DNA from: Pieris napi
Lineage: Eukaryota; Arthropoda; Insecta; Lepidoptera; Pieridae
Reading direction: 5' to 3'
Length of the DNA: 64,000 bases
NCBI RefSeq assembly: GCF_905475465.1
Contig: NC_062252.1
Location: 7,440,001 to 7,504,000, forward strand
Every line of letters begins with the position of its first letter. Position 1 is the first letter of the stretch. Both the position numbers and the translations under genes were made by a program. Under the pieces are notes generated by a model. The model was not told the origin of the DNA. It ran no database searches and saw only the letters and a program-made list of their open reading frames with translations. Of the stretch, positions 35,283 through 47,844 are shown in pieces.

Positions 35283-36904
35283 AGGTTTAAAATAATTCGC
35301 AGTGTTTAAATTACACCGGAATTAAAATGCATAAAACAGATTACATGTCGATGGGCTATTAAGAAAACCAGCATTTTAACACTACCAGAATGTCGTGTTG
35401 CACCTACATAACAGGTGACTGCTAATTATTTTTATTTAATTTTATTTTTCGACACACGCGAGAGGAAACCACAGATTAAAATGACAATGTAAGTCACTGA
35501 CCTTTATGGGGTTGTCTATTTGACATATTCTGTGCCACAATAATTTGAATTTCGAATCCAATGCCCGCCAATTTGAATATCGTAATTATTTTAATTCAAT
35601 AGAATTTGAATATAATATATCTCATTAAAAAGTCGGACTAGGATTTATAGTGTGTTAAAAATGAGTTTTAATTGATACTTTTATCATAGGCATAGAATGA
35701 GTCCTTTTTTTATTTTCTGTGGTTTTTAAGCTCGGGTTACGTTTCTTATTATAAATAGAAATACGAGATGACGAAATCATAACGTAACTATGAAAATAAA
35801 TTAGTTCTTTTAGATAAGACAATATACAAATAGTATGTTTCGTTGTTTTCATTATGTATGTTTTACTATATCATATGCGGTTGCTTTGTGTGTCATCTCT
35901 ATTAAAAATTTAAAGAATCTTTTCTTAACGAACATTATTATATTTAGTTTTACTACAAACAAGATTTACCATTGCATACAAAATATATCATTCAAATATA
36001 CAGGTAAAATCTTATGGCCTCGCATCTACATACATATAGTATCTTATTTCGTTCATTACAATGTGTGTGGCTGAATGTTTTCTTGCGGAGGTATTTCTTG
36101 TATAATAAAAGCAAGTATCGAATCTTGTCCCATGAATAAACATTACTAAACGAGAACCCACCTTTAATTGCAACAAGATTTCGATCCTGTTTCCTTCTGA
36201 AATATTTAAGAATAAAATCTATTTAATACTCAGATTTAACCAGGTATTAATTAATGTTAGGTAAGATACAACATTACTTTAACTATTATTAGTAAAATTA
36301 ACTTGAAAGTAGTCTAAAGAATTATATTAGTATAGGTGAAAAAAATGTATAAGATTCTATTAATTATTATTTGCTTGAAACATTATAATTAATTAATCTG
36401 ATAACGTTATAATATATTTTAATAATGTGATTATGTAGTGGTAAAATAATATAAGAATTGACTATGTATAATGCTATGACTTATAATGTATGTATTTTAC
36501 AAAAACTTCTATGTATTCCTTTTAAGACAAATTTGCACGCCATTATGTGTGAACGTAATATTTTTGTACCATATTAATAAATAAATAATTATTATTATTA
36601 CTGCTATTATGTTTCAACAACCAACGAATATCCGTAAGATATAAAAACAGTAAAAATTTAACATGATGTTAGAATCCAAACACGAGGCAAGAGTTCTTAC
36701 CTACATAAATAGTAATTTTACTTGCGATAAATTTCTATTTCCTGTAGTAAGGTGTGCTTCAGGAAATTCTCCTAGATTTAGTGATAAACTCTTATCTAGG
36801 CTAGTATTTGCTTTAGGAGGATGTCTTACTTTCCTCCACGGCTTTGCTTCTCTTATACATTTAGAATTTCAACCGTAACTTTAAAAGTGGACATTTTTTT
36901 GAAT
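35283..36904. other. Unassigned AT-rich spacer
   Basis: Only short frames lacking motifs (for example 35835-36074 and 36663-36878, plus). No recognised gene or mobile element. Confidence 0.35.
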
Positions 36905-36914
36905 ATTAAAAAGA

Positions 36915-37178
36915 TTCAGAGCTGTGTGGCCTAGTGGCCTAGTGACTCGTCCCTGGGGTCATAGGTTCTATCCCTGGCTGTACAACAATGGACTTTGTGT
37001 CTATGTGCGCATTTAACACTCGCTCGTACAGTGAACACCGTGAGGAAACTGGCATGACATAAAGTTGACGGTGTGTGTCAGGCACAGAAAATTGATCACC
37101 TACCTGCCTATTAGAAATGATCAGGGAACAGTTTCAGAAATCTGAGGCTCAGACCTAAAAGGCTGTAGCACCGTTGGT
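36915..37178 (+). mobile_element. Metulj-like tRNA-derived SINE
   Basis: Sense copy. The head gtgtggcctagtggcctagt is altered; box B reads GGTTCTATCCC (one change). The body has ctatgtgcgcatttaacact, accgtgaggaaactggcat and gaaatctgaggctcagacct, ending in a ggctgtagcaccgttg variant of the usual 3' end. Confidence 0.82.
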
Positions 37179-37179
37179 A

Positions 37180-38394
37180 AATATTAAAAAATAATCAGTG
37201 GTGTTACAACCATTTCTTTTTCTCAGTTCTCTCTCTGTTAACTTAATGGCATGTAGGAGTTCACGTATAGAAGAAGAAACTGGTGAAAGCCTATAGAAAA
37301 ACGTAATTGGACACTGTTTGGCTGTAAAAACTGATGTATATGACATGTTTGATTAAAATAAATATAATAATTAAGATATAATCTGTGCGCAGATAATTAC
37401 TAGATTAAGCATTTTTGTAATCAATAAAGAAAAATAAAATCTTAAAGCAGAGCTACGACCTCAAAATTATACTATGCCGTTATTGCAACTTGCGAATTTA
37501 TAAGTATAATAAAACCTTTTTAAATTTGTTTTATTTTTCTGTTTGTGTTATTGACAATATTCTTAGTAAATACTGTATCTTTGTGTGTTAGAAATAAATA
37601 ATTTTAACAGTATTTGCAAAAGCAGATTTTCGCTTATTCTATCTCAAAATCCCTATCTCAGCTATACATTTGTTAGCCCGACAAAATTCAATACAAATAA
37701 TTTGTTTCCAATTACCAAGCAATAATATATTATGAGACAAAATAGTTCAGGTTCTTTAATAATTGGATACGTTAATCAACCTACATCATAGCTGTTTAAA
37801 AATTCAAAACGATCGAGAATTACTGTGACAAAAAGGGTAGAATTTTAAAGGTTACATGCCTGCGCGCCGACGGCCGGGTGACTTTTTGCGTTCATTCTTC
37901 GATTTCAACTCAAATCAGTGAATATATTTTATGTTTAATAAAGATATTACTTTTATTTTATTTTCCGTGACGTTTATAAAATTATAAAACGAAACGTTAA
38001 ATATGTCAAACATAACCTTGAAACAGGGTTTAAATTAATGTAAGTTTTTCACAAATAAACGCAATAAAACTATTCTAACCTATTACCTAACTATTAACTA
38101 CATATTTATAAAATCACTAAGTACACCATTAAGTACATTATCATTCCCCGTTCCCGCCAAAACGTAGTAATGAAAGCGGGCCATAAAACATAGAGCGACA
38201 CATAGCCATAGATTATCATGTTTTTACAGAAGAATGTTTAAATTAGAGACTGGCATTAAATAGTAAAAAAATTCAAACAATCTCAATCAAAACTTAGTCA
38301 ATAATATAGATAATATTGTTTGATCTTAAAAAAAAAGGACTTTTATAGAATCAACAATATTAGTTACATAACATTCAAATTTAGTGTTAAGAAA
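37180..38394. other. Unassigned spacer
   Basis: AT-rich; I see no gene or clear repeat in it. Confidence 0.3.
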
Positions 38395-38478
38395 GCATTT
38401 AGTGTATATATTTCTTTGACGTTCATAGGTGTACATTGTGGTGGTACCTACATGAATAAATGATTTTTGACTTCTGAC
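38395..38478 (+). mobile_element. CR1-type 3' end fragment
   Basis: gacgttcataggtgtacatt and tacctacatgaataaatgat followed by a ttttgactt-type tail match the 3' UTR of the element at 380-3750 (opposite strand). Confidence 0.65.
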
Positions 38479-38845
38479 TTTTAGCTTTTGTCATTTTAAG
38501 ATAAGTAGATACAAAAATTATATACAATTATATAATTAGAATATTTTAATGTGGTTAAAATTAATATACCTACCCACTTTTAAACTACTAAACGTTCGTT
38601 TTTATACTATCTATTTCCTTAATACTGAGATATGATATGATATACATATACTACAAATGAGTACCTAGTTGCCCATGCCTGGTCAGCTACCCTTGCCATG
38701 ACAGCCCGAACTAAGCTGTCAATACTGAACTGTCAACTCTTAAGGCCAACAACGAGCTTATATTCTACAATAACTAGTCACCCACATGTGTTGTCCCTGT
38801 CTAGAGGGTCTATACAGATAAAAACAATGTGTTTTAGAAGCATTT
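38470..38845 (+). repeat. Dispersed repeat, inverted copy at 62.5-62.9 kb
   Basis: From ttttgtcattttaagat through actactaaacgttcgttttt, ggtcagctac, catgacagcccgaactaagc and ggtctatacagataaaaaca, the stretch is the reverse complement of 62515-62870 with moderate divergence. Both copies are preceded by the same CR1-type 3' end. Non-coding; class unknown. Confidence 0.7.
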
Positions 38846-38937
38846 AATGTATATCTATTTTTTGACCTGTACACCACATTACCTATATGAATAAATGATT
38901 TTTGACTTTGACTTTGACTTGACTAGACGCCGCGCAG
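38845..38937 (+). mobile_element. CR1-type 3' end fragment with TTTGAC tail
   Basis: attacctatatgaataaatg followed by a tgactttgactttgactt tail: a second CR1-type 3' terminus directly after the dispersed repeat. Confidence 0.65.
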
Positions 38938-38939
38938 AC

Positions 38940-39895
38940 AGCAGTATGGTCTATATTTAGTTGTAACGATTTCTTTAAAAGGCTGTCCGCACACACAATA
39001 CTGAAATACGTAGTCTTTCTTTCTAAGTTACACTATCGTGTTATTTTAAATTTTGTTAATTCTTCTAAAGATAAACTAAGATACAGCGAAACAAGCAATG
39101 TTTCAGGTTGACAAAGAAAGTTACTGACGATAAAGAACAACAAACTATGAAACAAATGCAGTTTTTTTAGCAAATATCTGGCTGTTTGTTTTAGGACTGA
39201 GACATTGAAACAGTTACAATTGTTGTATGATTAGGCGATGTATGTGCATTGGAATGACAGTAGCTCACGTTTTTCCACGTGACCATTTTTACACAAATTC
39301 GTTTGGCGTAGTGTGTCAAGCCCGTAAAGTAATTATGTTTTAATCCCCAGAACATGGTTTTTTGAACTATGTATGCGGTGAGTATAAAGAGAAATTATAC
39401 GTAATTGTCCCATGTGTTTTATGAAATTGAAAGTAAATAATTCTATTGAATGTCTTTTATAAAATCTGTCTGGTTGGGTCAATATACCTTGTTGTTAGTA
39501 AATCCTTCGTAGAAAAGTTGAAAGACTCTTTATTATAGAACATTGTTAGGTCATTATTATTAAAGTTGCCTCGAAATCTGAGGTAAAAGAAAATATAAGA
39601 CCCGAGTTTTTTATAAAAATCTAATTTTATATAAAGACCCTTTTACTAAAATTATTAAATTACCTCGATTTTAACATGTCAATGTATCATACTATACTTA
39701 AACATTTCAATAACGACTTAAATTCGTGAACGACGGCGACGTTTTAGTTCGAGGTTCGAATCTAACCAGGTAAACCAAAGAAAATGGCCCGATGAATGGT
39801 CCTTGTTGTGGCAAGGTCGACCCTACATAATTAATGGCCGTGCCCGTGTGGTGGGATGCGGACAAGACGCTGTTACTGGCCTCGGGTGAGCGCCT
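38940..39895. other. Unassigned spacer
   Basis: No gene recognised. The 95-codon frame 39707-39994 (minus) runs into the MITE and has no motifs. Confidence 0.3.
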
Positions 39896-39906
39896 TGTGA
39901 TTTTAG

Positions 39907-40174
39907 TTGTATATGTCACCGTAAAATTGTAAACACCGTTAGATTGTAATCTATCTCGCGAGATTGTGAACTGTCGAAAGATTGTGAACCTCAATGCACT
40001 GCTTACAATTTAACGTATTATTGTTCGGTAGATTGTAATCTATCGAAGTGAAACCGTCAAATTGTGAAACGGATCGCACCTCGCGCGTTGATTGGTTGAA
40101 CGGAATATGCCACGCGCCACCTGCTAGATAGATTACAATCTATCGGTGTTTACAATTTTACGGTGACATATACA
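39907..40174. mobile_element. Full-length MITE with ~45-bp inverted ends
   Basis: The left end gtatatgtcaccgtaaaatt, continuing through gtaaacaccg and agattgtaatctat, is mirrored almost perfectly at 40129-40172. The interior holds further copies of the motif gattgt-a-ct-tc in both orientations. A truncated copy is at 50688-50862. No transposase. Confidence 0.75.
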
Positions 40175-40433
40175 CAGTAGAAAGCCCCATCACAAAGCGG
40201 TCACGTCAAAAAAAAGTCTTCTTACATTTAAATAAGCTTCTAAGCTTCTGGAAAGAGCTAGGCTAGCTTAGCCAACACTACGCACAACGGACCAAATGGG
40301 AGTGCATACTAAACTATATTTGAATAAGTTCACCATAGATCCAATGGTTGGTATCCATATTCTTTAACCAGTCGTTAACGTATGGGAATCCATCTTTCGT
40401 ACCTTTATAATTGATCTGCGTATAAAAAAAATA

Positions 40434-40660
40434 CTAGTGGCGCTTCAAACTTTGTAGGGTCTCAGATCTTCTGTATCTGTTTTATGATCATTTGTCAATG
40501 CTATAGGCAAATAGGTGATCAGAATCCTGTCCCACGCCGTCGAGTTTTTGGGTCTAAGGCAACCGGTTTCCTCACGATGTTCCTTCACCGTTCGAGCGAA
40601 TGTTAAATGCACACATAGACAGAAAGTCCATTGGTGCACAGCCGGGGTTCGAACCTCGTA
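40434..40660 (-). mobile_element. Metulj-like tRNA-derived SINE, head truncated
   Basis: Antisense copy: agtggcgcttcaaactttgt at the 3' end, then the family body through cattggtgcacagccggggt and a box B complement (gttcgaacctc). The sequence beyond box B, including box A, is missing. Confidence 0.82.
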
Positions 40661-40664
40661 CATA

Positions 40665-41095
40665 TAGATACTAAAAGACAACTTGACAGCTACAACATGT
40701 TAATGATTTGGTAAATGTATTTCAATTAGTTGTGGTAAATATGTTCACGTATATATAATAATTTAATCTGGACTGATAAACGAAAATTTTGTAGAACATT
40801 TAGCAAGGTCAATTACATCTTTCCCGTCTTATAAGTATAATATTAAGGCCATTATCGAACGATTTTTCCTCGTTTCCCCCTCTGATCCAGTAAATTTAGC
40901 ATTAGGCGACATTTTGGATTACCCACTGTACAAAAAGGAATTTATTATAAAAGAAGAAAATTTCTAATTCTTTGTAAAAGTAGAAAAATTTAAATCATGC
41001 GGCTTTTCCTCTTAGAATTCATATTTACCTGTCAAATAGTTAAAATATTATAATTAAGAAGTAACTAGATTTAAAACCTTAAAAATACGCTTACT
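40665..41095. other. Unassigned spacer
   Basis: No recognised gene or repeat. Confidence 0.3.
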
Positions 41096-41097
41096 TA

Positions 41098-41292
41098 AAC
41101 TCAAAATAACTTAATTCATAAAGATAACAAAGTATACTTATGAACGTCAACAGAAAAGATTTTAAATTAATTCTAAATTAATATTTACTATTCATATTAA
41201 CAGTTCACAAGTCAAGGGCGTAGAGCGTGCAATAAGAACTGGCAAGATTGCTTAGCTCCAAGGTATAGAAACTCTCTCAACACAATCAAAAT
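41098..41292 (-). mobile_element. CR1-type 3' UTR fragment
   Basis: aactcaaaataacttaattc, tatacttatgaacgtcaa, cacaagtcaagggcgtagag and aagaactggcaag match the 3' UTR of the element at 380-3750 in the same orientation. Confidence 0.7.
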
Positions 41293-41294
41293 GA

Positions 41295-42098
41295 GTTACT
41301 CTGTACCTCAAATAGCGATAACGATAACTTTAATATTGAGTTTTTGTACATCCCAAGGTTGTCGCAATGTTATGTTAGCGCTATGTTAATTGAATGTAAA
41401 TATTGATGTACTGGCATTACAACCTTGGCCAGAGATTGCATCTTCACGTCGTCCTAAGCTAAGTGTTAAATGCAAATTGAATGAAAAAAATCCATTGGTT
41501 GAGCCTTAAGGCCCTATCCCAGCACGAATTGCTGTGTCAGTGTCTCGGGGTGGACTGCGGGGCGCAGTGGAGAGATGGAGCACTGAGGCTGGCCGGCCCG
41601 TAATAACAATTAGTTATGTAAAACATTAAATTAATGTAATTTTATCATTTTTTTTTTCTGAAATGGATTACTTGGCTTGCGACCAAATTTTTGTGTAAAT
41701 TTCAAAATCATGTTCTAAATACCTTTTCGTCATAAAATGAATACAAAGTGTCAAAAATTTTCTATGTTTGGATTTTTTTTATCGAGCGAAGTTATTTAAA
41801 TCGTGTATCGATCTTTTAAAATGGACACATAAACAACTCAACGCTACCATATATTTATTCCATTTGCCCTACTTCAAGAAAGATGATGACGAAAAACGGA
41901 AAGAAACAATGTACTTTTTTGGAGTTTGGCGACCGGATAGGCCTCCGCTCGGATATTGAATGGACTGTGGCTACTACTGATTCAGGATCTATGAAAGTTA
42001 TTTATTTAGACAGCTATTTAAACATTTATTTATATTCTTACTTGGCTTCTTCGTGCCTGATAGGCTAGGATGTATGGGACCCTGTTAAAAAATATACA
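41295..42098. other. Unassigned spacer with possible SINE remnant
   Basis: At about 41410-41530 a few blocks (ggcattacaacctt, gtgttaaatgcaaattga, aaaatccattggttgagcc) faintly follow the SINE order in antisense. Otherwise nothing recognised. Confidence 0.3.
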
Positions 42099-42104
42099 CG
42101 TTTC

Positions 42105-42395
42105 TTCTTCTTTACGGCCAACCTCCATTATTGGAGAGGAATTACTGGAGGTTGGCCGTCAGTCTCGTGAAGCGTGTCTTGGCCTGTGCCAGATGCAGCA
42201 ACTCTTCCACAGTCACACCCGTGCTCCCTAACGTTGCGAAGCCGTGATTTTTTCCTTCTACCAACAGGCCGTTTACCCTGGATTTTCCTCATTATAATAC
42301 ATTGTAGGAGGTGGTAGCGGTCATCAACAATATGTGGCCCAGCTACGCAACTCCGCTGTTTAATTACGTAATTTACGATGTTTATTAACAATGAA
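42105..42395 (-). pseudogene. Non-LTR retroelement RT C-terminus, second family, decayed
   Basis: On minus, RYHLLQCIIMRKIQGKRPVG followed by RRKKSRLRNVREH resembles the C-terminal block (LLQ-IM-GK-EGKRG-GR...LRNIREW) of RTE-like retroelements. The following part is frameshifted and short. It is not the same family as 52544-55510. Confidence 0.55.
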
Positions 42396-42571
42396 TTTGT
42401 ATAGTGAGTAAATTGTCCAACGGCTCAGAAGTAACATCACTAAATCAACATTAGCCGTGCACTCGTAAGAGATGTGTTGATGGACATTGCATGACACCAT
42501 TTCCAGCGACTATTTCCAAGTCAATAATCAATAGACTATACATATAAAATTTTAAAAATAATTTATTACTG

Positions 42572-42788
42572 ACTACCGACCCTACTTGTTCTGAGGTCTT
42601 AGGTCGTAGGTTCGGTCCCTGGTTGTACACCATTCGGTCTATATGCGCATTCAACACTCGCTCGGCATGCTTTTACCCAAAAAAGACGATGGCGTGTGTC
42701 ATTCACGGAAGGTGGATCACCTACTTGTCTATTAAGAAAAATAAACGATCCCGAAACGGATATATGCCTAGAAGGTGCCACTGATTAT
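42572..42788 (+). mobile_element. Metulj-like SINE, 5'-truncated
   Basis: Sense copy beginning before box B (GGTTCGGTCCC, one change), then tgcgcattcaacactcgctc, a deletion, acggcgtgtgtc-like acgatggcgtgtgtcattca and the 3' gaaggtgccactgatta. Confidence 0.75.
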
Positions 42789-42942
42789 TATTATTACAGA
42801 ACCTACAGAAATTGTTATTTGTTATTTTTAATTCTCTTAAGTATTGGCTGACAATTTCAAATACAAAAAAAATCCGCCAAAACTCTTCTCTAGACAAGGA
42901 TGCGTGGCACATCCTATGACATACCAAGCCTAAAAACACTTA

Positions 42943-43012
42943 AAATACCACAAGTTTTGAAGTGAAACTTCTTTAGGCGCATGAGGGTAAATTTTTTACT
43001 AGTAAAATATAC
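42943..43012 (+). repeat. Fragment of 'gtgaaacttctttaggcgca' repeat
   Basis: gaagtgaaacttctttaggc and gcatgagggtaaattttt match the left end of the element at 59396-59866. Confidence 0.6.
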
Positions 43013-43107
43013 ACATTTGTGAACTTGAAATATACAAATTTTATAATACAGTTCAATTTTATTCAAAGCTAATACAATCTCCAAAAGATAAGCTACACTT
43101 ATTTTAT

Positions 43108-43770
43108 ATACCGCATTATAAATAAAAATAAAAATAAATAAAATAAAATAGCCTTTATTGCTGTTTCTATCTTACAATAATACTCATTAATTAATACATG
43201 CCTAACAAAATTACTTTCTAAATACTTTTATACTAAATTAAATTGGTTTAATCATTGTATGTTCGGCAACTGGATGTTTGTCTGGAACAGCTTGTCTGTC
43301 GACAAAGGCCTCCTCTAAAGATTTCCACGTATTCCTGTCTTTTGCTAAACGAGTCCATACCGGACCAGCTATTTTGTTGAAGTCGTCTTCCCATCTTTTC
43401 GTTTGCCTACCTCTTTTTCTTCTGGTATCTCTTGGATACCACTCAGTAACTATCCTTGTCCATTTTTCTGTACTTTCTCTCAACATATGTCCGGTCCAAC
43501 GTCATTTAAGCTGTCTGTAGATTGTGTGTACATTTTTGAATTTTGTTTTCTTTTTAATTTCTTGTAATTTTACTCTATCTCTTCTTTTTATACCTAAAAT
43601 ACTCCTTTCCATTGCGTTTTGTCCATGTCTGGCACCCATATAATAGGCATGGTATAATGCATGTTTCGAATATTTTCTTTTTTCCTGTCATTGGCATATC
43701 TGTGTCCTTCATTATTTCTCTAAGAGACCAAAACCGTTTCCAAGTATTAGTTATTCTACCGCATTATAAC
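43108..43770 (-). pseudogene. Non-LTR retrotransposon 3' end, same family as 51.7-55.6 kb
   Basis: The minus strand has the RT C-terminus STEKWTRIVTEWYPRDTRRK, RGRQTKRWEDDFNKIAG and WKSLEEAFVDRQA, closely matching the intact ORF2. Upstream codons are frameshifted (ISLREIMKDTD-like segment near 43700). Downstream, a short UTR ends in gcaataaaggctattttatt plus a (TTTAT)n tail at about 43118-43160, as in the intact element. 5'-truncated. Confidence 0.85.
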
Positions 43771-43771
43771 A

Positions 43772-44424
43772 GACAACAAATATGTAATGGTAATTGATGT
43801 AATATCGTATGTACTTAAGTATTGATTTTTAGGTTTGCTAGTATAATTACTTGATCAGAAAAGATTATAAACTTTTAGCATGATCAACATAAATGATAAT
43901 TTCACGTAGAATTTCAATCAAAATTTATTATATCCTTTTGGCAATATGTCAAAGTGTATGGGTTAAAGATTAATGTAGACAACAGTCTGCTACTGAAGGC
44001 CACTTTATAAGATTAGGATGAGTCAGCGATTCTCAAGTAAGCGCAATAACCCTTATCGTGAGCGCCAATTAAGGGTAGGTTAACGCCCCCAAGGATCGCA
44101 GGTTTCAATAAAATTTGGTTCGTACATAAGTTCATAACTTTGTGGTAATAGTAATTTATATGTATATGTTATAATTTATTGAGGTTGACAATACGCAACA
44201 TCACGACTCCTAGTTGCCAACAGAACAACTTTTTCTTGAGTGAGTCCACGGATTACAGAGATGGAAAACGTCTAAGCACATTTCAAGCTCATTTGAAAAA
44301 ACATATTTTATCAAAATATGTTATATTAATGTACACTTATGAACATTACAAAATTTACTAAATAAACGAAATGTTTCTAAATGCATTTACTGCTCTAAAA
44401 TCAATGGAGTAGAACGAATAAAAT
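43772..44424. other. Unassigned spacer
   Basis: No recognised gene or mobile element. Confidence 0.3.
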
Positions 44425-44425
44425 A

Positions 44426-44688
44426 AATCAATGGCGTAAAAACCTTTGTAGGTCTGGGCCTCAGATTTCTGTATCTGATTCATGATCATTTGTTGATCAA
44501 ATAGGCAAGTAGGTGTTCAGCCGTCTGTGCCTGACGCAAGCCCGTTTCCTCACGATGTTTTCCTTCACCGTTCGAGCGAATGTTAAATGCGCACATAGAA
44601 AGAAAGTCCATTGGCATAGCCGGGCATCGAACCTACGACCTCAGGGATGAGAGTCGCATGCTGAAGCCACTACCAAGACTGCTCGTGC
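44426..44688 (-). mobile_element. Metulj-like tRNA-derived SINE
   Basis: Antisense copy with an aaaacctttgtaggtctggg 3' part, a small central deletion near 44535, the gttaaatgcgcacatagaaa block, a box B complement (atcgaacctac) and gagtcgcatgctgaagccac. Confidence 0.86.
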
Positions 44689-44689
44689 G

Positions 44690-45860
44690 TAGAACGTATC
44701 ACTCTTTGCCACTCTTTTAATTTAAGTCCTAAAACAACATGTGTGCTTAAAATATACAAGAAGACTTCACAAATTTTACGCACATACACATACATTTTTA
44801 GAACCTAAAAATTTTGAATTTGATGTTGAATTAGCGATGTTTTTCCTTTAACCATAACAAAACAATAAGTTTGCTTGTTAATAACCTTTTATTTTTTAGT
44901 TATTCTTCGGCCTAAGTTATCACGTAAATCTCTTATTCTGTACATTTCAGTGACGCAAAAGTTTTGATTTGTTTAAAATTTATTCTGTCGGATGAGCGCC
45001 ATTTTGTTCCCTTCTTTTGTCGTTCTTTGAATTCTAATTAGACAATTGTTATTATCTTCCACCATTAAGCTATATTATTTAGTATTAAATTTAATTTTGC
45101 AACATCGTATATTTGATAGCTTGTTTCAGTAGCGTATCTAATTCAGTTATTAAACGTTTTTCGGCTCAAACTTTCTTTACTCCACACTTTCTCCGCGAAT
45201 TAAACTAACCTGCAGTTGAAGGGAATTTGCAAGAGAATACGTAAGTTCAGTTCGGTTTCTCTGTAAAATGATACCGATTTTAATGCTTTTACCGTTAGGG
45301 TGTATGCTTAGTTCTTAATTATCTTTAGAACTAACGAATATATAAAACATTCAAACAATCAAAGTTACAATTATCATTATGCATTATCATTATGTAGTGA
45401 AAATGGATAAACATATTTATGTTTATAATATCACATAAAATTTGGTGTCTCTCTTTGTCAAAATTTATCAAAAGCATAGCACCAACTTTCGGTACGCTAC
45501 TAATTAAATCTCAATATTATTAATAACTAAGTTACATTTAGTTTAAAAGTAATTGAAATTTCATGAATAACTACAATCTAAGTGTAACTTTTAGCCAGCT
45601 AACGTAATTTAAGATTATTTTAAACAATTTTAGTTATGTTATCGTAAAATTAAAAAAATAATTATATAATTAAATTGAATTTTTAAAAAAAAAAATTTAA
45701 ATAAGTAAGTTAACGTATTACCTATGTAGCGTATTTTAAATAACACTTTAGGAGAGAGAATATAGAACGAAAGACAACGCTGCGTTCGATTGTGATTAGT
45801 GAAACGAAACTTGACGCATTATATTGCGTCAATGCGTATTTAATTAGAATTTTTCTGTGA
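44690..45860. other. Unassigned AT-rich spacer
   Basis: No gene, RNA or repeat recognised. Confidence 0.3.
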
Positions 45861-45861
45861 C

Positions 45862-46022
45862 AGGGGCAAGCAGGCAGGCTAATCTCATGTTAAGTGCACA
45901 CATTAAGCCCATGGGCACTCACATTGCCAGAAGGCTCGCAAGTGCGTTGCCAGCTATTTATGAATTCCTACGTTTTTTTCTTGAAGGACCCTTGAAGTCG
46001 AATTGGTTCCCAAATAAAAGAC
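45862..46022 (+). repeat. Helitron-like (Lep1/MINE) fragment
   Basis: Contains gctaatctcatgttaagtg, cccatgggcactcacattgc, gctcgcaagtgcgttgccag and ttcttgaaggacccttgaag-tcgaattggtt, a block order familiar from lepidopteran Helitron-derived repeats. The 63-codon frame across it is not a gene. Confidence 0.6.
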
Positions 46023-46551
46023 ATGCTAGTCTTTTATTATTTAGTTGAATTATATACAATGTGTACAGAAATAACAATCATATATTCCCGTTAATAGAAT
46101 TTCTCTTTTCGAGTGCAAAATATTGTTCCCTGTCAATGCTATCGGGCGGAATACAATTCGCTATTCCTGTTATTATTCTCGGGTTAAAATAGATGTTGCT
46201 TTGATATAGTTGTCATAATATATGTTTAGGTTATATAATACAGCCTTCGTGGCCTAGGTTAACCACAGACAATAATTATGTGATATCCGTACACGATCAT
46301 TTATAACTAAAAAAGAGTGTTAATAAAATAGACGGTCATTGCCTGTCAGTATTGTTTTGTCTTAAAAATTAGTAAATTATATAATTTTCCAAAGATTTAT
46401 CGGGTTAGTTATTGTTAGCTTTTGTAATAAATACGTCGTTGAAATAGGTGGCAAGTCAAACAAAATAAACTTGCAAACGTTGGGTGAACATTTTATGTTA
46501 TACTTATGGACTCAGATATTACTATAAATACAATTTTCAAACTGAATTGCT

Positions 46552-46614
46552 ATTAGGAAATACGATCACGAATCAGATTCAGAAATTTGAGGCCCTGAAC
46601 TAAAAGCTTCTAAA
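46552..46614 (+). mobile_element. Metulj-like SINE, 3' end fragment
   Basis: cgatcacgaatcagattcag followed by aaatttgaggccctgaacta matches the SINE 3' region in sense orientation. Confidence 0.5.
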
Positions 46615-46713
46615 GCTTCTAACGGTGTTTTTTTAACTGAACCGCACCATTTCCACAACTACAAAAATTTATTTCATCAATGCTAAATGCCAATTTATTT
46701 AAAAAAATATGTA

Positions 46714-46914
46714 AATCAGTGGCCTCTACTGTGCCTGACACACGCCGGCCGTCGACTTTTTGGGTCTAAAGCAAGCCGGTTTCCTCACCATGTTTTCCTT
46801 AACCGTTTGAGCGAATGTTAGATACGCACATAGAAAGTCCATTGGTGCACAGCTGGGGATCGAGCCTACGACCTCAGGGACAGTCGTATGCTAAAGCCAC
46901 CACACTGCTCCATT
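46714..46914 (-). mobile_element. Metulj-like tRNA-derived SINE, internal deletion
   Basis: Antisense: after atcagtggcct the 3' third is missing, then ctgtgcctgacacacgccgg, cctcaccatgttttccttaa, a box B complement (gatcgagcctac) and a ctaaagccaccacactgctc head. Confidence 0.83.
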
Positions 46915-47439
46915 TTATTTACCTAACCTAAAGGATTTAATAAAATTCAGAGCCAAAGTTTTTAGTATTATTCAAATTTATATTTCCTTATCTAGTGATC
47001 TAGAATATCACGTAGTATCATATAGTTATCGTGGTTACATATACGTAAAAATGCGTCCGCCCCCATAACCAAGTCTTATTGAACTCGGTCGGTCTTTGAA
47101 TAGCCTCGAATACATGTCGGAATCCTGGCAATTTAGTCCCATTCCAAGACATTCTCGTGATCTTTTAGCTCGTTGGGTATGTAATTCTCATACTGAGGTT
47201 GTGGAGAGGTGATGGTGTACCTTTAAACTCAAACCATTTTTTTATGAATAGGACCCCTAATACGCCTATAGCATGTGCCTAATAACCACACGATCAGGCA
47301 GACCTGTGGCAAAGAAGCTAAGCATCAGCTTAAACTAGGTCTAGTGGTCTTGGCGTCTCCCGCCGCGTGCTGGCGATGAATATTTCGTAAATATGCTCAT
47401 GATATTTATGGCCTCTTGTGCTATTCTTATTAATGATAC

Positions 47440-47700
47440 ATTTGACAATTATGTGACAGAGCTTATCCAGCTGCAATCTGAGCTTCAGCAACATCCGGGA
47501 TACCCTCATGCCAGTCTCGAGTTCCAGATTGCACCTGGCTCTTTCGTAAGTCGGACAGTCAACAAGTAATTAGACCACTGTTTGATCGGATCTGAATCGG
47601 TCGGTCTTCAGTTTGAATCTGTGTAAATAGTGTCCAAAAGCCCTGTCTTTCGTCCAACCCTAAGGGAACATCAACTACTAGTCTAATCACTGACTGACCG
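47440..47700 (-). pseudogene. R1-clade-like retrotransposon C-terminal remnant
   Basis: Minus-strand translation gives RAFGHYLHRFKLKTDRF, one stop, then VDCPTYERARCNLELETGMR. This resembles the C-terminal zinc-knuckle region of R1/TRAS-type elements (FG-YLH-F-L..., ...H-L--CP-YE-AR-ELE). The cysteine-histidine core is eroded. Neighbouring codons on both sides are scrambled. Confidence 0.5.
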
Positions 47701-47797
47701 GTCCGAAAGCTAGAGCGTTCCAACGAAATCCTTTACGAATTCATAGTGAAGGAAAACATCGTGGGAAAATCGTCATATCACGGGATATTTGGTAAAG

Positions 47798-47842
47798 CAA
47801 ATTTCTTGAAGGACCCTTAGTCGAATTGGTTCGGAAATACTT
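47798..47842 (+). repeat. Helitron-like fragment
   Basis: ttcttgaaggacccttagtc and gaattggttcggaaatac are the same block as at 45985-46010. Confidence 0.5.
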
Positions 47843-47844
47843 AA

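Noticed and set aside
45857..46048. Coding gene of 63 codons
   Set aside because: The whole frame lies on a Helitron-like repeat with blocks found elsewhere in the window.
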